This document shows, in pieces, positions 44,596-54,208 of a stretch of 64,000 nt of DNA. Position 1 is the stretch's first letter, and the number at the start of each line of letters is the position of its first letter. The stretch is from Bacillus xiamenensis (lineage in GTDB: Bacteria > Bacillota > Bacilli > Bacillales > Bacillaceae): assembly GCF_000300535.1 (NCBI RefSeq), contig NZ_AMSH01000012.1, forward strand, positions 1-64,000. The letters run 5' to 3'. The notes under the pieces were generated by a model. The model had not been told where the DNA came from. It made no database searches and saw nothing but the letters and a program-made list of their open reading frames with translations. A program made the translations under genes and the position numbers.

Positions 44596-45351
44596 ATGTT
44601 AACACCAGAAAGACATCAACTCATTATCGACTATTTAGAAGAAAACGATGTCATCAAAATACAGGACTTAACGATTATGACGGATGCGTCTGAATCTACA
44701 ATTAGAAGAGATTTATCAGCCCTCGAAGAAAAAGGCTTTCTCAAAAGAGTTCATGGAGGAGCAGCTAAAATATCTAGTATCCGTCTTGAACCAGATGTAT
44801 TTGAGAAAGCTGCCAAAAACCTTCATGAAAAGTCATTGATTGCAGAGGCAGCAGCGTCTCTTTTGAAACAAGGCGATTGTATATACTTAGATGCTGGTAC
44901 GACAACACAGCAAATGATTGAATGTATTGATCCAGATCAAGATATTGTTGTGGTGACAAACGGTGTCATGCACATTGAAGCACTCATGAGAAAAGGTATT
45001 CCTTTTTACCTGATAGGCGGATCAGTGAAACATCGAACAGGGGCCATGGTGGGAGCCGCAGCTTTGACAGCTATGGAAAATTACCGTTTTGACAAAAGCT
45101 TTGTTGGGACGAACGGCATTCATCCCGAGGCGGGGTTTACAACACCTGATCCAGAAGAAGCGCTCATTAAAAAAAGAGCCATGAAGCAGGCGAAAAAAAC
45201 CTATATCTTATCAGATGCCTCAAAGTTTGGCGAAATATCGTTTTCAGCCTTTGCTAGTTTACAGGAAGCCACCATTATCACAAACGACGCAAAAGAGGAT
45301 TCATTCGATAATTACCATGAAAAAACGGTTATAAAGGTAGTGAAAACATGA
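44596..45351 (+). CDS. fruR: Fructose operon repressor FruR (DeoR family)
   Basis: 251 residues, same as B. subtilis FruR. N-terminal winged HTH (about 5-58, SESTIRRDLSALEEKGFLKRVHGGA) and sugar-phosphate sensing domain (YLDAGTTTQQM, VVTNGV, FVGTNGIHPEAGFTTPD). Responds to fructose 1-phosphate. The ATG at 44596 is preceded by AAGGGGGTG. Overlaps fruK by 4 nt. Confidence 0.93.
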   Translation: MLTPERHQLIIDYLEENDVIKIQDLTIMTDASESTIRRDLSALEEKGFLKRVHGGAAKISSIRLEPDVFEKAAKNLHEKSLIAEAAASLLKQGDCIYLDAGTTTQQMIECIDPDQDIVVVTNGVMHIEALMRKGIPFYLIGGSVKHRTGAMVGAAALTAMENYRFDKSFVGTNGIHPEAGFTTPDPEEALIKKRAMKQAKKTYILSDASKFGEISFSAFASLQEATIITNDAKEDSFDNYHEKTVIKVVKT

Positions 45352-46259
45352 TTTATACAGTTACTTTAAACCCATCAGTTGATTACATCGTACACGTGGA
45401 GGATTTCGCTGTCGGCGGTTTAAATCGTTCAACCTATGACAAAAAATATCCAGGTGGTAAAGGAATCAATGTCTCAAGGCTTCTAAAACGTCACGGTGTT
45501 GAATCAAAAGCACTCGGATTTATTGGCGGATTCACAGGCAAATATATTCAAGACTTTTTACAAAACGAACAATTACAAACAGCCTTTCACGAGGTGTCAG
45601 AAGATACACGCATTAATGTGAAACTAAAAACAGGTGAAGAAACAGAAATCAACGGGCTCGGTCCAAATATTACTGAAGCACAATTTGAGTCGTTTCTCTC
45701 CCAATTTACTTCATTGGCTGAAGGCGACGTTGTTGTATTAGCAGGCAGCATTCCTTCCTCACTGCCTCATAAAACATATGAGCGTATTGCTGGTGTATGT
45801 GCGCAGCAAGGAGTAAGAGTTGTACTTGATATTTCTGGGGAAGCCTTAAAAAAAGCAGCAGATATGAAACCGTTCTTAATGAAACCAAACCATCATGAGT
45901 TAGGTGACATGTTTGAAACGAGTATTTCATCTGCAGAAGAAGCCATTCCTTATGGGAAAAAGCTGTTAGAACAAGGTGCTGAACATGTCATTGTATCCAT
46001 GGCAGGAGATGGCGCTCTCTTATTCAGTCAGGAAGGGATTTTTCAGTCCAATGTTCCAAAAGGCACGCTGATCAACTCAGTTGGTGCAGGGGATTCAGTC
46101 GTTGCAGGATTCTTAGCCGGCGTTGCTAAAGGTCTTTCAATTGAAGAATCATTTAAGCTTGGCGTCACATCAGGAAGCGCTACCGCTTTTTCTGAGGAGC
46201 TTGGTACAAAAGAGCTTGTCGATACACTATTGCCACAAGTAAAAGTCACACGCATTTAA
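45348..46259 (+). CDS. fruK: 1-phosphofructokinase FruK
   Basis: 303-residue PfkB kinase. GGKGINVSRLL near residue 38 and the C-terminal signature SVGAGDSVVAGFLAG with the catalytic Asp. Converts fructose 1-phosphate to fructose 1,6-bisphosphate. Translationally coupled to fruR. Confidence 0.95.
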   Translation: MIYTVTLNPSVDYIVHVEDFAVGGLNRSTYDKKYPGGKGINVSRLLKRHGVESKALGFIGGFTGKYIQDFLQNEQLQTAFHEVSEDTRINVKLKTGEETEINGLGPNITEAQFESFLSQFTSLAEGDVVVLAGSIPSSLPHKTYERIAGVCAQQGVRVVLDISGEALKKAADMKPFLMKPNHHELGDMFETSISSAEEAIPYGKKLLEQGAEHVIVSMAGDGALLFSQEGIFQSNVPKGTLINSVGAGDSVVAGFLAGVAKGLSIEESFKLGVTSGSATAFSEELGTKELVDTLLPQVKVTRI

Positions 46260-46272
46260 AGGAGGAGTCATC

Positions 46273-48162
46273 ATGAAAATTACAGAACTACTCACGAAGC
46301 AAACAATTAAGCTTCAATTAGACAGTCAGCAAAAAGAAGCCGTTATTGAAGAGCTGGTCAATGTATTAGATACAGCTGGTAAATTGCATGATAAAGAAGG
46401 CTACAAAGAAGCCGTTGTCAATCGTGAAAAACAGAGCTCTACAGGAATTGGTGAAGGAATTGCCATTCCTCACGCTAAAACAGCAAGTGTGAAAGAGCCT
46501 GCCATTGCATTTGGCCGTTCAACAGCTGGTGTAGATTATGAATCATTAGACGGACAGCCAAGTCATCTTGTCTTTATGATCGCAGCAACTGAAGGCGCAA
46601 ACAATACACATTTAGAAGCACTTTCTCGTTTATCGACACTTCTTATGCGCGAAGAAATCCGAAAGCAGCTGCTTGAAGCGGCTACTGAAGATGACATCAT
46701 TGATATCATCAATACGCATGACAAGGATGAAGAAGAAGAGGAAGTCAAAGAGGAGCCGGCTGCATCAGGAAAACCTGCTAAAATTTTAGCAGTGACAGCT
46801 TGCCCAACAGGTATTGCGCATACATTTATGGCAGCAGATGCGTTGAAAGAAAAAGCAAAAGAAATGGGCGTTGACATTAAAGTTGAGACAAACGGCTCTA
46901 GTGGAATTAAACATGCCCTTACAGCAAAAGAAATTGAAGAAGCACCAGCCATCATTGTGGCAGCTGATAAGCAAGTTGAAATGGAACGCTTTAAAGGCAA
47001 ACATGTCATTGAAGTACCGGTGACAGCTGGAATTCGCCGTCCGCAAGAATTGATCGAAAAAGCCATTAATCAAGATGCGCCGATTTATAAAGGCTCAGGC
47101 GGCAGTTCTTCAAAAGACGAAAATGAATCATCGGTCAAAGGAAGAAGTGGATTTTATAAGCACTTAATGAGCGGTGTCAGCAACATGCTTCCGTTTGTTG
47201 TTGGGGGCGGTATCCTCGTTGCGATTTCATTCTTCTGGGGAATTAAGTCAGCAGATCCTAATGACCCTTCTTTCAATTCATTCGCCGCTGTATTAAAAGG
47301 GATTGGTGGAGATAATGCACTTGCCTTAATCGTTGCTGTATTAGCTGGATTTATCGCAATGAGTATTGCAGATCGTCCAGGTTTTGCACCAGGTATGGTT
47401 GGCGGATTCATGGCCTCTGCCGCAGGTGCAGGATTCTTAGGCGGACTGATTGCTGGTTTCCTTGCTGGTTACATCGTGGTGCTCCTGAAGAAGGTCTTCA
47501 CATTCGTACCGCAGTCGCTCGATGGCATTAAACCAGTTCTGCTCTATCCATTGTTTGGTATTTTCTTTACAGGCATTATCATGCATTACATTGTCAACAC
47601 ACCTGTTAAAATGGTGATGGACGGATTAACACATTGGCTTGAAACATTAGGTACTGGAAACCTTGTATTAATGGGCATTATTTTAGCTGGTATGATGGCG
47701 ATTGATATGGGTGGCCCAATTAACAAAGCGGCCTATACATTTGGTCTTGCCATGATTGCTGCTGGCAACTATGCACCGCACGCTGCTATTATGGCAGGCG
47801 GAATGGTGCCGCCGCTAGGTATTGCTCTTGCGACAACGATCTTTAGAAGCAAATTCTCAAAACGTGACCGCGAAGCAGGTATTACATGCTACTTCATGGG
47901 AGCTGCTTTCATCACTGAAGGGGCCATCCCGTTTGCAGCAGCCGATCCTCTGCGCGTGATTCCTTCAGCTGTGATTGGCGCAGCAGTTGCTGGCGGATTA
48001 ACAGAATTCTTTAGAGTCACGCTTCCTGCACCGCACGGCGGACTATTCGTTTTCTGGGTGACAAATCATCCAATTCTTTATATCATCAGCATCTTAATCG
48101 GTGCGATTGTAACAGCGCTTTTACTTGGTATTTTGAAAAAACCAGTCAAACAAGAGGCGTAA
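46273..48162 (+). CDS. fruA: Fructose PTS transporter FruA (EIIABC)
   Basis: 629 residues. EIIA (about 1-145) with phospho-His in GIAIPHAKTA (H67); EIIB (about 170-270) with the phospho-Cys in TACPTGIAHT (C177); a short Ser/Gly linker; EIIC (about 290-625) with about ten membrane segments. Imports fructose as fructose 1-phosphate. ATG after AAGGAGGAG. Ends the operon with a terminator. Confidence 0.95.
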   Translation: MKITELLTKQTIKLQLDSQQKEAVIEELVNVLDTAGKLHDKEGYKEAVVNREKQSSTGIGEGIAIPHAKTASVKEPAIAFGRSTAGVDYESLDGQPSHLVFMIAATEGANNTHLEALSRLSTLLMREEIRKQLLEAATEDDIIDIINTHDKDEEEEEVKEEPAASGKPAKILAVTACPTGIAHTFMAADALKEKAKEMGVDIKVETNGSSGIKHALTAKEIEEAPAIIVAADKQVEMERFKGKHVIEVPVTAGIRRPQELIEKAINQDAPIYKGSGGSSSKDENESSVKGRSGFYKHLMSGVSNMLPFVVGGGILVAISFFWGIKSADPNDPSFNSFAAVLKGIGGDNALALIVAVLAGFIAMSIADRPGFAPGMVGGFMASAAGAGFLGGLIAGFLAGYIVVLLKKVFTFVPQSLDGIKPVLLYPLFGIFFTGIIMHYIVNTPVKMVMDGLTHWLETLGTGNLVLMGIILAGMMAIDMGGPINKAAYTFGLAMIAAGNYAPHAAIMAGGMVPPLGIALATTIFRSKFSKRDREAGITCYFMGAAFITEGAIPFAAADPLRVIPSAVIGAAVAGGLTEFFRVTLPAPHGGLFVFWVTNHPILYIISILIGAIVTALLLGILKKPVKQEA

Positions 48163-48168
48163 AGAGAA

Positions 48169-48202
48169 GAGAAGCATCGTGAATAGCGGTGCTTCTTTTT
48201 GT
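48169..48202 (+). terminator. fruRKA terminator
   Basis: AGAAGCA-CG / CGGTGCTTCTTTTT hairpin. Confidence 0.82.
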
Positions 48203-48339
48203 TTAAACTTCAGCAAATTAGGAAAAAATATCTAATTAGATGGTTGTCTTGTGAATTTTTAATGGACATGTGATAAAGTAAAGTTATTCAATTCACGTTT
48301 CAAGTCTTTTAGCAGAAAGTCTTAGGAGGAAGCAGTATT

Positions 48340-48945
48340 TTGAACGAAGAAAACAAACAAAACGAAAATGACATTCAATCTGATGCGAAGCAAGCCAAAC
48401 CAAAGAAGAAAAGTTCACTGTTTGAATGGATCAAAGCCATTTTGATTGCACTTGCACTCGTCCTCGTCATCCGTACGTTTATTTTTGAGCCGTATGTGGT
48501 GGAAGGAGAATCAATGGAACCAACCCTTCATGATGGGGAAAAATTATTTGTTAACAAAACCATCAACTATCTCGGTGGAGTCAAACGCGGGGACATTGTG
48601 ATTATTAATGGAAAAGACGGTCAGAAAATTCATTATGTCAAACGATTGATTGGTCTTCCAGGTGACACAATCGAAATGAAGGATGATACGCTTTACATTA
48701 ATGGTAAAAAAGTAGATGAGCCTTATTTAAAAGAGAACAAGGCGCACGCTAAAGAGTATGAAGTGCATTTAACAGGGGATTTTGGTCCAGTCAAAGTACC
48801 GAAAAACGATTACTTTGTGATGGGGGACAACAGACTTAATTCTATGGATAGTCGAAATGGACTCGGACTCATTGAAAAGGATCGTATTGTCGGGACATCG
48901 GAATTTGTTTTCTTCCCATTTGGCGACATTCGAAAAACACAATAA
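48340..48945 (+). CDS. sipT: Type I signal peptidase SipT
   Basis: 201 residues. Charged N-terminus, one membrane anchor (about 28-48), catalytic Ser in EGESMEPT (S58) and Lys in HYVKRLIGLPGD (K101), then GDNRLNSMDSR. Cleaves Sec and Tat signal peptides outside the membrane. TTG start 8 nt after AGGAGGAA. Paralogues SipS/SipU differ; call based on position between fruA and ykoA. Confidence 0.92.
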   Translation: MNEENKQNENDIQSDAKQAKPKKKSSLFEWIKAILIALALVLVIRTFIFEPYVVEGESMEPTLHDGEKLFVNKTINYLGGVKRGDIVIINGKDGQKIHYVKRLIGLPGDTIEMKDDTLYINGKKVDEPYLKENKAHAKEYEVHLTGDFGPVKVPKNDYFVMGDNRLNSMDSRNGLGLIEKDRIVGTSEFVFFPFGDIRKTQ

Positions 48946-48948
48946 ATA

Positions 48949-49011
48949 CACCCTTCTCAAGACGTGAGAAAGGTGTTTTAAAGGACGACCCTTCATGAAG
49001 GGTCGTTTTTA
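48949..49011. terminator. Two hairpins between sipT and ykoA
   Basis: ACACC-TTCTC/GAGAA-GGTGT with four T (sipT), then ACGACCCTTCATGAAGGGTCGT with five T. The second overlaps the ykoA stop and can work both ways. Confidence 0.82.
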
Positions 49012-49284
49012 ATTTGGTGTGAGCATCGTGACAATGATGACAATGGCTAAAACAGAAGCGAATACAGATCCTGTAATCGCCAACACAGAACGGAATAATC
49101 CGATTTTCACATTGTCTTTTCCACGCTTTTGTAAAAAGCGTTTTGAAAAGATGTGGACCAGTGTGTAAATGAGGACAAGCCCAATATAAAGACCAAAATC
49201 CCTCGCGTTAAAGCCTGTTGCCGATAAATAAATGCCCATAAAGAAAATCAATAAACAATATTCCATGAGTGTGAGTAATCTCAA
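49009..49284 (-). CDS. ykoA: YkoA, small membrane protein
   Basis: 91 residues, three membrane segments (about 5-22, 29-48, 66-88), with a basic loop FSKRFLQKRGKDNVK. TTG start at 49284 preceded by AAGGAG. Function unknown. Orthology from position and length. Confidence 0.82.
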   Translation of the reverse strand: MRLLTLMEYCLLIFFMGIYLSATGFNARDFGLYIGLVLIYTLVHIFSKRFLQKRGKDNVKIGLFRSVLAITGSVFASVLAIVIIVTMLTPN

Positions 49285-49428
49285 ATCGCTCGAACTCCTT
49301 CAATCAAATCATTCTCACTTATTATACCATATTGGACAAAAAGCCTTTGTTCTTAGAGAGAGACGTTTCTATCAATCGTTATTCATGTTATACTTCATAA
49401 TGATGAATGAGTGATGGAGGATTAATAA

Positions 49429-51048
49429 ATGATTGCAGTGAATAATGTTAGTTTGCGATTTGCTGATCGTAAATTATTTGAAGAAGTAAATATTAAGTTC
49501 ACGCCTGGCAACTGCTACGGACTAATTGGTGCCAACGGAGCTGGTAAATCAACGTTCCTAAAGATTCTTTCTGGAGAAATTGAGGCTCAAACGGGCGATG
49601 TTCATATGAGTCCTGGGGAACGTTTAGCGATTTTAAAACAGAATCACTTTGAATACGAAGAGTTTGAAGTGTTAAAGGTCGTCATGATGGGTCATAAACG
49701 TCTATATGATGTGATGCAGGAAAAAGATGCGATCTATATGAAGCCAGATTTCTCAGATGAAGATGGAATTCGTGCAGCAGAGCTTGAAGGTGAATTCGCT
49801 GAGTTAAATGGATGGGAAGCAGAAAGTGAAGCCGCGATCCTATTAAAAGGTCTTGGCATTCCAGAGAGCCTACAATCGAAGAAAATGTCTGAGCTTGGCG
49901 GTTCTGAAAAGGTTAAAGTATTACTAGCTCAAGCCTTATTCGGTAAACCTGACGTTCTTCTTCTTGATGAGCCAACGAACCACTTGGACTTACAAGCGAT
50001 TCAGTGGCTGGAAGAGTTCCTCATTAACTTTGAAAATACTGTGATTGTCGTATCGCATGATCGTCACTTCTTAAACAAAGTATGTACTCATATTGCGGAT
50101 CTTGACTTCGGAAAAATCCAAGTGTATGTCGGTAACTATGATTTTTGGTATGAGTCCAGCCAATTGGCACTAAAACTAAGCCAGGATGCAAATAAGAAAA
50201 AAGAAGAACAAATTAAGCAGCTTCAAGAATTCGTTGCTCGGTTCAGTGCGAACGCTTCTAAATCGAAGCAAGCGACGTCAAGAAAGAAATTGCTTGATAA
50301 GATCTCGTTAGATGACATTAAGCCGTCTTCACGTAAATATCCATATGTTCATTTTGCGCCAGAGCGTGAAATCGGGAATGATGTCCTTCAAGTAGAAGGC
50401 CTGTCAAAAACGATTGACGGTGTAAAGGTACTGGATAACGTCAGCTTTATCATGAATCGTGAGGATAAAATTGCGTTCTTAAGCCGTCATGAGCTGGCTG
50501 TCTCGACGTTATTTAAAATCCTTGCTGGTGAAATGGAACCAGACAGCGGGACATTTAAATGGGGTGTTACTACGTCTCAAGCCTTTTTCCCGAAAGACAA
50601 CAGTGAATATTTTGAAGGAAGCGATTTAGATCTTGTGGATTGGCTTCGTCAATATTCTCCTAATGATCAAAGTGAAAGCTTCTTGCGCGGCTTCTTAGGC
50701 CGTATGCTGTTCTCTGGGGAAGAAGTGAAGAAAAAAGCAAGCGTCTTATCAGGAGGAGAAAAGGTTCGCTGTATGTTATCGAAAATGATGCTCTCTGGAG
50801 CGAATATTCTGCTGTTAGACGAGCCGACGAACCATTTAGACCTAGAGTCCATCACGGCGCTGAATAACGGTCTCATGAGCTTTAAAGGGGCTATGCTCTT
50901 CTCATCTCATGACCATCAGTTTGTTGAAACAGTTGCAAACCGTATTATCGAAGTGACGCCAAATGGCATCGTTGATAAACAAACAACATATGATGAATTC
51001 TTGGCAGATCAAGACATTCAAAAAAGACTTCAAGAGCTTTATGCATAA
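49429..51048 (+). CDS. ykpA: ABC-F ATPase YkpA
   Basis: 539-residue soluble tandem ABC protein of the YbiT-like ABC-F group, which acts on ribosomes rather than in transport. First domain: Walker A IGANGAGKST, signature LGGSEKVK, Walker B VLLLDEPTNHLD. A linker coiled coil (about 245-300). Second domain: signature LSGGEKVR and ILLLDEPTNHLD, but the Walker A site reads FLSRHELAVSTLF, i.e. without GxxGxGKS. This is also the case in the B. subtilis protein. ATG after GATGGAGG. Confidence 0.93.
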   Translation: MIAVNNVSLRFADRKLFEEVNIKFTPGNCYGLIGANGAGKSTFLKILSGEIEAQTGDVHMSPGERLAILKQNHFEYEEFEVLKVVMMGHKRLYDVMQEKDAIYMKPDFSDEDGIRAAELEGEFAELNGWEAESEAAILLKGLGIPESLQSKKMSELGGSEKVKVLLAQALFGKPDVLLLDEPTNHLDLQAIQWLEEFLINFENTVIVVSHDRHFLNKVCTHIADLDFGKIQVYVGNYDFWYESSQLALKLSQDANKKKEEQIKQLQEFVARFSANASKSKQATSRKKLLDKISLDDIKPSSRKYPYVHFAPEREIGNDVLQVEGLSKTIDGVKVLDNVSFIMNREDKIAFLSRHELAVSTLFKILAGEMEPDSGTFKWGVTTSQAFFPKDNSEYFEGSDLDLVDWLRQYSPNDQSESFLRGFLGRMLFSGEEVKKKASVLSGGEKVRCMLSKMMLSGANILLLDEPTNHLDLESITALNNGLMSFKGAMLFSSHDHQFVETVANRIIEVTPNGIVDKQTTYDEFLADQDIQKRLQELYA

Positions 51049-51057
51049 ACATAAAGA

Positions 51058-51087
51058 AAAGACATCCACATGAGGATGTCTTTTTTC
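51058..51087 (+). terminator. ykpA terminator
   Basis: AGACATCC-ACATGA-GGATGTCT followed by T6. Confidence 0.88.
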
Positions 51088-51088
51088 T

Positions 51089-51111
51089 TTAAAAAGCCCA
51101 ATTTCCATTAC
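51089..51111. repeat. Left copy of the ampS 3' end (attL-like)
   Basis: 23 bp identical to 54209-54231, i.e. the stop and last seven codons of ampS (NGNWAF). Beyond the identity the minus strand still reads DNITAGDKVEPVICNGNWAF, aligning with DGITKDGKREPIFRNGNWAF of AmpS. So this is the tail of a diverged second ampS copy, about 22 codons long. Confidence 0.82.
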
Positions 51112-51901
51112 AGATTACAGGTTCAACTTTATCCCCCGCAGTAATATTGTCAAAGTAGGTTGAAAACGTTGATATATAGAGGTTTTATGCTTTAAAAAAG
51201 AGTAATAAAATGGATACGATCTAGAAAAGAGCTTTTTTGTAACCAAATGTGATTATCAATGCGTGACCAGAAAAGTATAGTATAATTAACCTTAACAGTT
51301 AATAAAGTTTCCCTTAGAATCAGCCTTTCTTTAAATTATCAAGGGAGTTTGTTTTGTGAATGAAGTGGGTACTCTGAAGCTTGCTTGCTGATCTTAAATT
51401 AAAACGCTTCTCCTTCCTTTGAAGATTGTGGATAAGGAAAGGGGGAGATACTTTTGTTAAAAGAAGAAGTAAGCTATTACACAACGCTAGAAATCAATGA
51501 CTAGTTACTTTGAGTGCCAATGTAGCTAAAATATGTAGAGGTAAGTGTTGACTGTAAAAGCTTTTACACTAGTTGAATATTAGTTGTTTTGTAAATTGCT
51601 TGTAGGCATTTGTATATGAAGAATGATTAAGCGATACACAACATAATAAGCTGTTACCAGTATGAAAGTATTTAAATAAGAGCTATTTAGGACGGCTATG
51701 GGAGCTACTCTTTTTTGTTGGAAGTGAATCATATTACCACAGTTTATATATCCTATTGCAGCTAAAAACAGGGGAATACACATTACACAACATGCTACTG
51801 AAGAGCTCCTGTAAAATTGGAGGTTAAAGAGTGTTTCAAACTCCCTCTAAAATTCTGATATTATTTTTATTAGACATATTGGTAGAAGAGAGGTGTTCAT
51901 C
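51112..51901. other. Degenerate left part of the integrated element
   Basis: About 790 bp without a supportable gene. A 16-codon ORF with a strong RBS (AAAGGGGGAG, TTG at 51454, MLKEEVSYYTTLEIND) and a hydrophobic minus-strand frame at 51580-51783 without an RBS are visible. A TATAAT-like hexamer is near 51289. It looks like decayed accessory DNA. Confidence 0.5.
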
Positions 51902-53674
51902 GTGGAAGAAGAGAATGAAAAAGAAGATTTAAAGGTAGATAATTCACGGAATGAAATTCCAGTGAATAACTATAAATTAGTAACAGGTTCAATATCAGGA
52001 TTAAATACGAATGCATTGTAACAAGCAAAAGCCTCAATATAAGGATTAAATAAGAATGAATTGAAATCAGCAACAGGTTCAATATAAGGATTAAATAAGA
52101 ATGAATTGAAATCAGCAACACGTTCAATATCAGGATTAAATAAGAATGCATTGAAATTAGCAACAGGTGCACTGTCAGGGTTAAATACGAATGCCTTGAA
52201 ATCAGCAACAGGTTAAATATCAGGATTAAATAAGAATGCATTGAAATCAGAAACAGGTTCAATATCAGGATTAAATACGAATGCATTGAAGTCAGCAACA
52301 GGTGCACTGTCAGGGTTTAATACGAGTGCATTGAAACCAGCAACAGGTTCAATATCAGGATTAAATACTAGTGCATTGAGGTCAGCAACAGGTGCACTGT
52401 CAGGGTTTAATACGAGTGCATTGAAACCAGCAACAGGTTCAATATCATGATTAAATACGAGTGCATTGAAACCATCAACAGGTTCAAGGTCAGGATTAAA
52501 TACGAATGAATTGAAATCAGCAACACGTTCAATATCAGGATTAAATAGGAGTGCATTGAGGTCAGCAACAGGTGCACTTGCAGGATTAAATACGAATGCC
52601 TTGAAATCAGCAACAGGTTCAATATCAGGATTAAATACGAGTGCATTGAGGTCAGCAACAGGTGCACTGTCAGGATTAAATACGAATGCATTGAAATCAG
52701 CAACAGGTTCAAGATTAGGATTAAATACGAGTGCATTGAGGTCAGCAACAGGTGCACTGTCAGGATTAAATACGAATGCATTGAAATTAACAACAAGTGC
52801 ATTCTCATCAGTTAGTTCAAATTGGGTTTTATCAGATTCGGTGGTTAATGAAATGTCTTTAGTAAACAATGAAACGGATGCCAAATACATATTTAGTAAA
52901 ATACCCAAAGATGACTATCAAATACTTCAAAGTTTTGATGATGATAGTGAAAAATTGGAGTTTGTTCTCGAAAATAAAGAAAACACCGAATCTATACCTG
53001 TGAGAGGCATACCAAAAGTATTGGCAGTTACAGATATTGTAACAAGCCTTAGTACTAAGGATGTTTTTAATCTTTATAGACATTTAGTTGAATTCCCAAT
53101 GCTCGGTTTGGAGCATCCAGTGGGACGAAGAATTTTCGATGAAATTAACATGAACTTAATTATAGTTGAGAACTTAAACTTATTCCGTGTAAGAAGTCGA
53201 GATATCAAAATAAGAAAGCTACCTTTTACCGATAAAGAGATGTTTAAAGCCCCACACGGAGTATCTGGACAAGGCAGATATAATTTTGGAGGTCACGGAG
53301 AATTATATACTTGTAATGTAAAAGAAGTGGCTCTAAACGAGATTGTATCAGATGATCCTAATTTAAGATACGACATAATTGAATGGAAATTAACGGAACC
53401 TGTAAAGTTATTAGATTTATCAGACTCTGGATCTCCTTTAGTGCAATACTGCAGTTTTGAAAAGTCGACTCAAAACGGTCAAGAGTACTTACTTCCTAAC
53501 TTTTTAGCGCAATGTGCAAAGTATCATGGAGTATATGGAATTATTTATGAGAGTGTAGTTAATCCGGCTGCATTAAATTATGTCTTCTTTGATTATCAAG
53601 AAAGATGGTTTAATACTGTAGATATGGAATTTGACAAAACATACAATCAAAATAGTTTAGCCACTATGAAATGA
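51902..53674 (+). pseudogene. RES-domain toxin-like gene with N-terminal 15-residue repeats, broken by nonsense codons
   Basis: One continuous frame of 591 codons opens with GTG at 51902 behind AGAGGTG (VEEENEKEDL) and ends at 53674. Residues about 34-303 are 18 repeats of 15 residues, consensus LNTNALKSATGSISG. The C-terminal part (about 400-575) is a RES domain, family of NAD-degrading toxins. Its key residues are Arg in GQGRYN (R459), then LYTCNVKEVALNE (E480), and Ser in IIYESVVNP (S551). Five in-frame stops (52019, 52040, 52085, 52214, 52448) all fall in the repeats, so the full product cannot form. The frame downstream of 52450 is open for 408 codons, but I see no RBS there. No obvious antitoxin gene is adjacent. 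Confidence 0.78.
52001..52810 (+). repeat. 18 x 45-bp in-frame tandem repeat
   Basis: Units start every 45 bp from 52001 to 52766 with no insertion or deletion. Unit consensus on the protein level is LNTNALKSATGSISG. From unit 7 onward two unit types tend to alternate: one with ALK...GSIS or GSRS, and one with ALR or ALK...GALS, giving a 90-bp higher-order period. The reverse strand reads open by chance for 231 codons. Confidence 0.95.
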
Positions 53675-53695
53675 AGTGGAGTTTTATTTATGAGC

Positions 53696-53722
53696 AAAAG
53701 CCACCAATAAGGATGGCTTTTT
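53696..53722 (+). terminator. Terminator after the RES gene
   Basis: AAAAGCCA / TGGCTTTT stem with a T run, 22 bp after the stop. An intact terminator suggests the RES gene was once a separate transcript. Confidence 0.82.
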
Positions 53723-53775
53723 TATTCTCCTAATAAATTTACATAAACATCATTAAATAAATGAATTTGAACTGT

Positions 53776-54054
53776 TCATTTAATCCAAATTGAAATATTA
53801 TGAAATTTTGCAGTGTTATCTGATGTAGGGTCCACTTTTACATAAGGATTAAGACTATAAGCAATAATTTGTTTATTATGTTTTTTATAATTATCTTTCA
53901 TCTATTCTATTAACTTTCCAAATTCCTCATAGACTTTGACACTCACACTTTGAATATTCCGAAATCCTTCTACATCTGTATCCTTAACAGTAAGTTTTTC
54001 AAAAATAAAAGAATAATGGTTTACTATTTTTGTCTTTTCTTTTTATATGGACAC
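53776..54054 (-). pseudogene. Small unknown ORF, broken
   Basis: A 93-codon minus-strand frame starting at GTG 54054 behind AAGGGA. It contains stops at codon 4 and after KVYEEFGKLIE, with readable segments HYSFIFEKLTVKDTDVEGF and AYSLNPYVKVDPTSDN. The reading frame is otherwise uninterrupted. I do not recognise the protein. It may be a phage or plasmid accessory gene. Confidence 0.5.
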
Positions 54055-54058
54055 TCCC

Positions 54059-54160
54059 TTAATCCAAATTACATTAGATAAATATAGCCACGTGCTTCCA
54101 AGTATGCAGAAACACGTGGCTGATGAACTTGATAATTTGTTCAAAGCTAAAGAAATGTGA
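54059..54160 (+). pseudogene. Tyrosine recombinase C-terminal stub
   Basis: The last 33 codons of an integrase: ITLDKYSHVLPSMQ, ADELDNLF, ending at TGA 54158-54160. The D-x-YSHV motif holds the catalytic Tyr. It lies 48 bp from the right ampS repeat, the normal place of int beside an att site. The rest of the gene is lost. Confidence 0.82.
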
Positions 54161-54208
54161 CAACTCAGGGTTTAAAGGCTTCAAAACGTCTCTATATCAA
54201 GTTACTGC

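Noticed and set aside
51580-51783. 67-codon hydrophobic minus-strand ORF
   Set aside because: No RBS or terminator, and it lies in decayed DNA.
52001-52810. CRISPR array
   Set aside because: Units are contiguous 45-bp coding repeats with no unique spacers and no cas genes nearby.
52213-52908. 231-codon minus-strand frame across the repeats (PDSAPVADLNALVFN type)
   Set aside because: It is the mirror of the 45-bp repeats: a period divisible by three keeps every frame open unless the unit has a stop. No RBS; it ends in the RES gene on the other strand.
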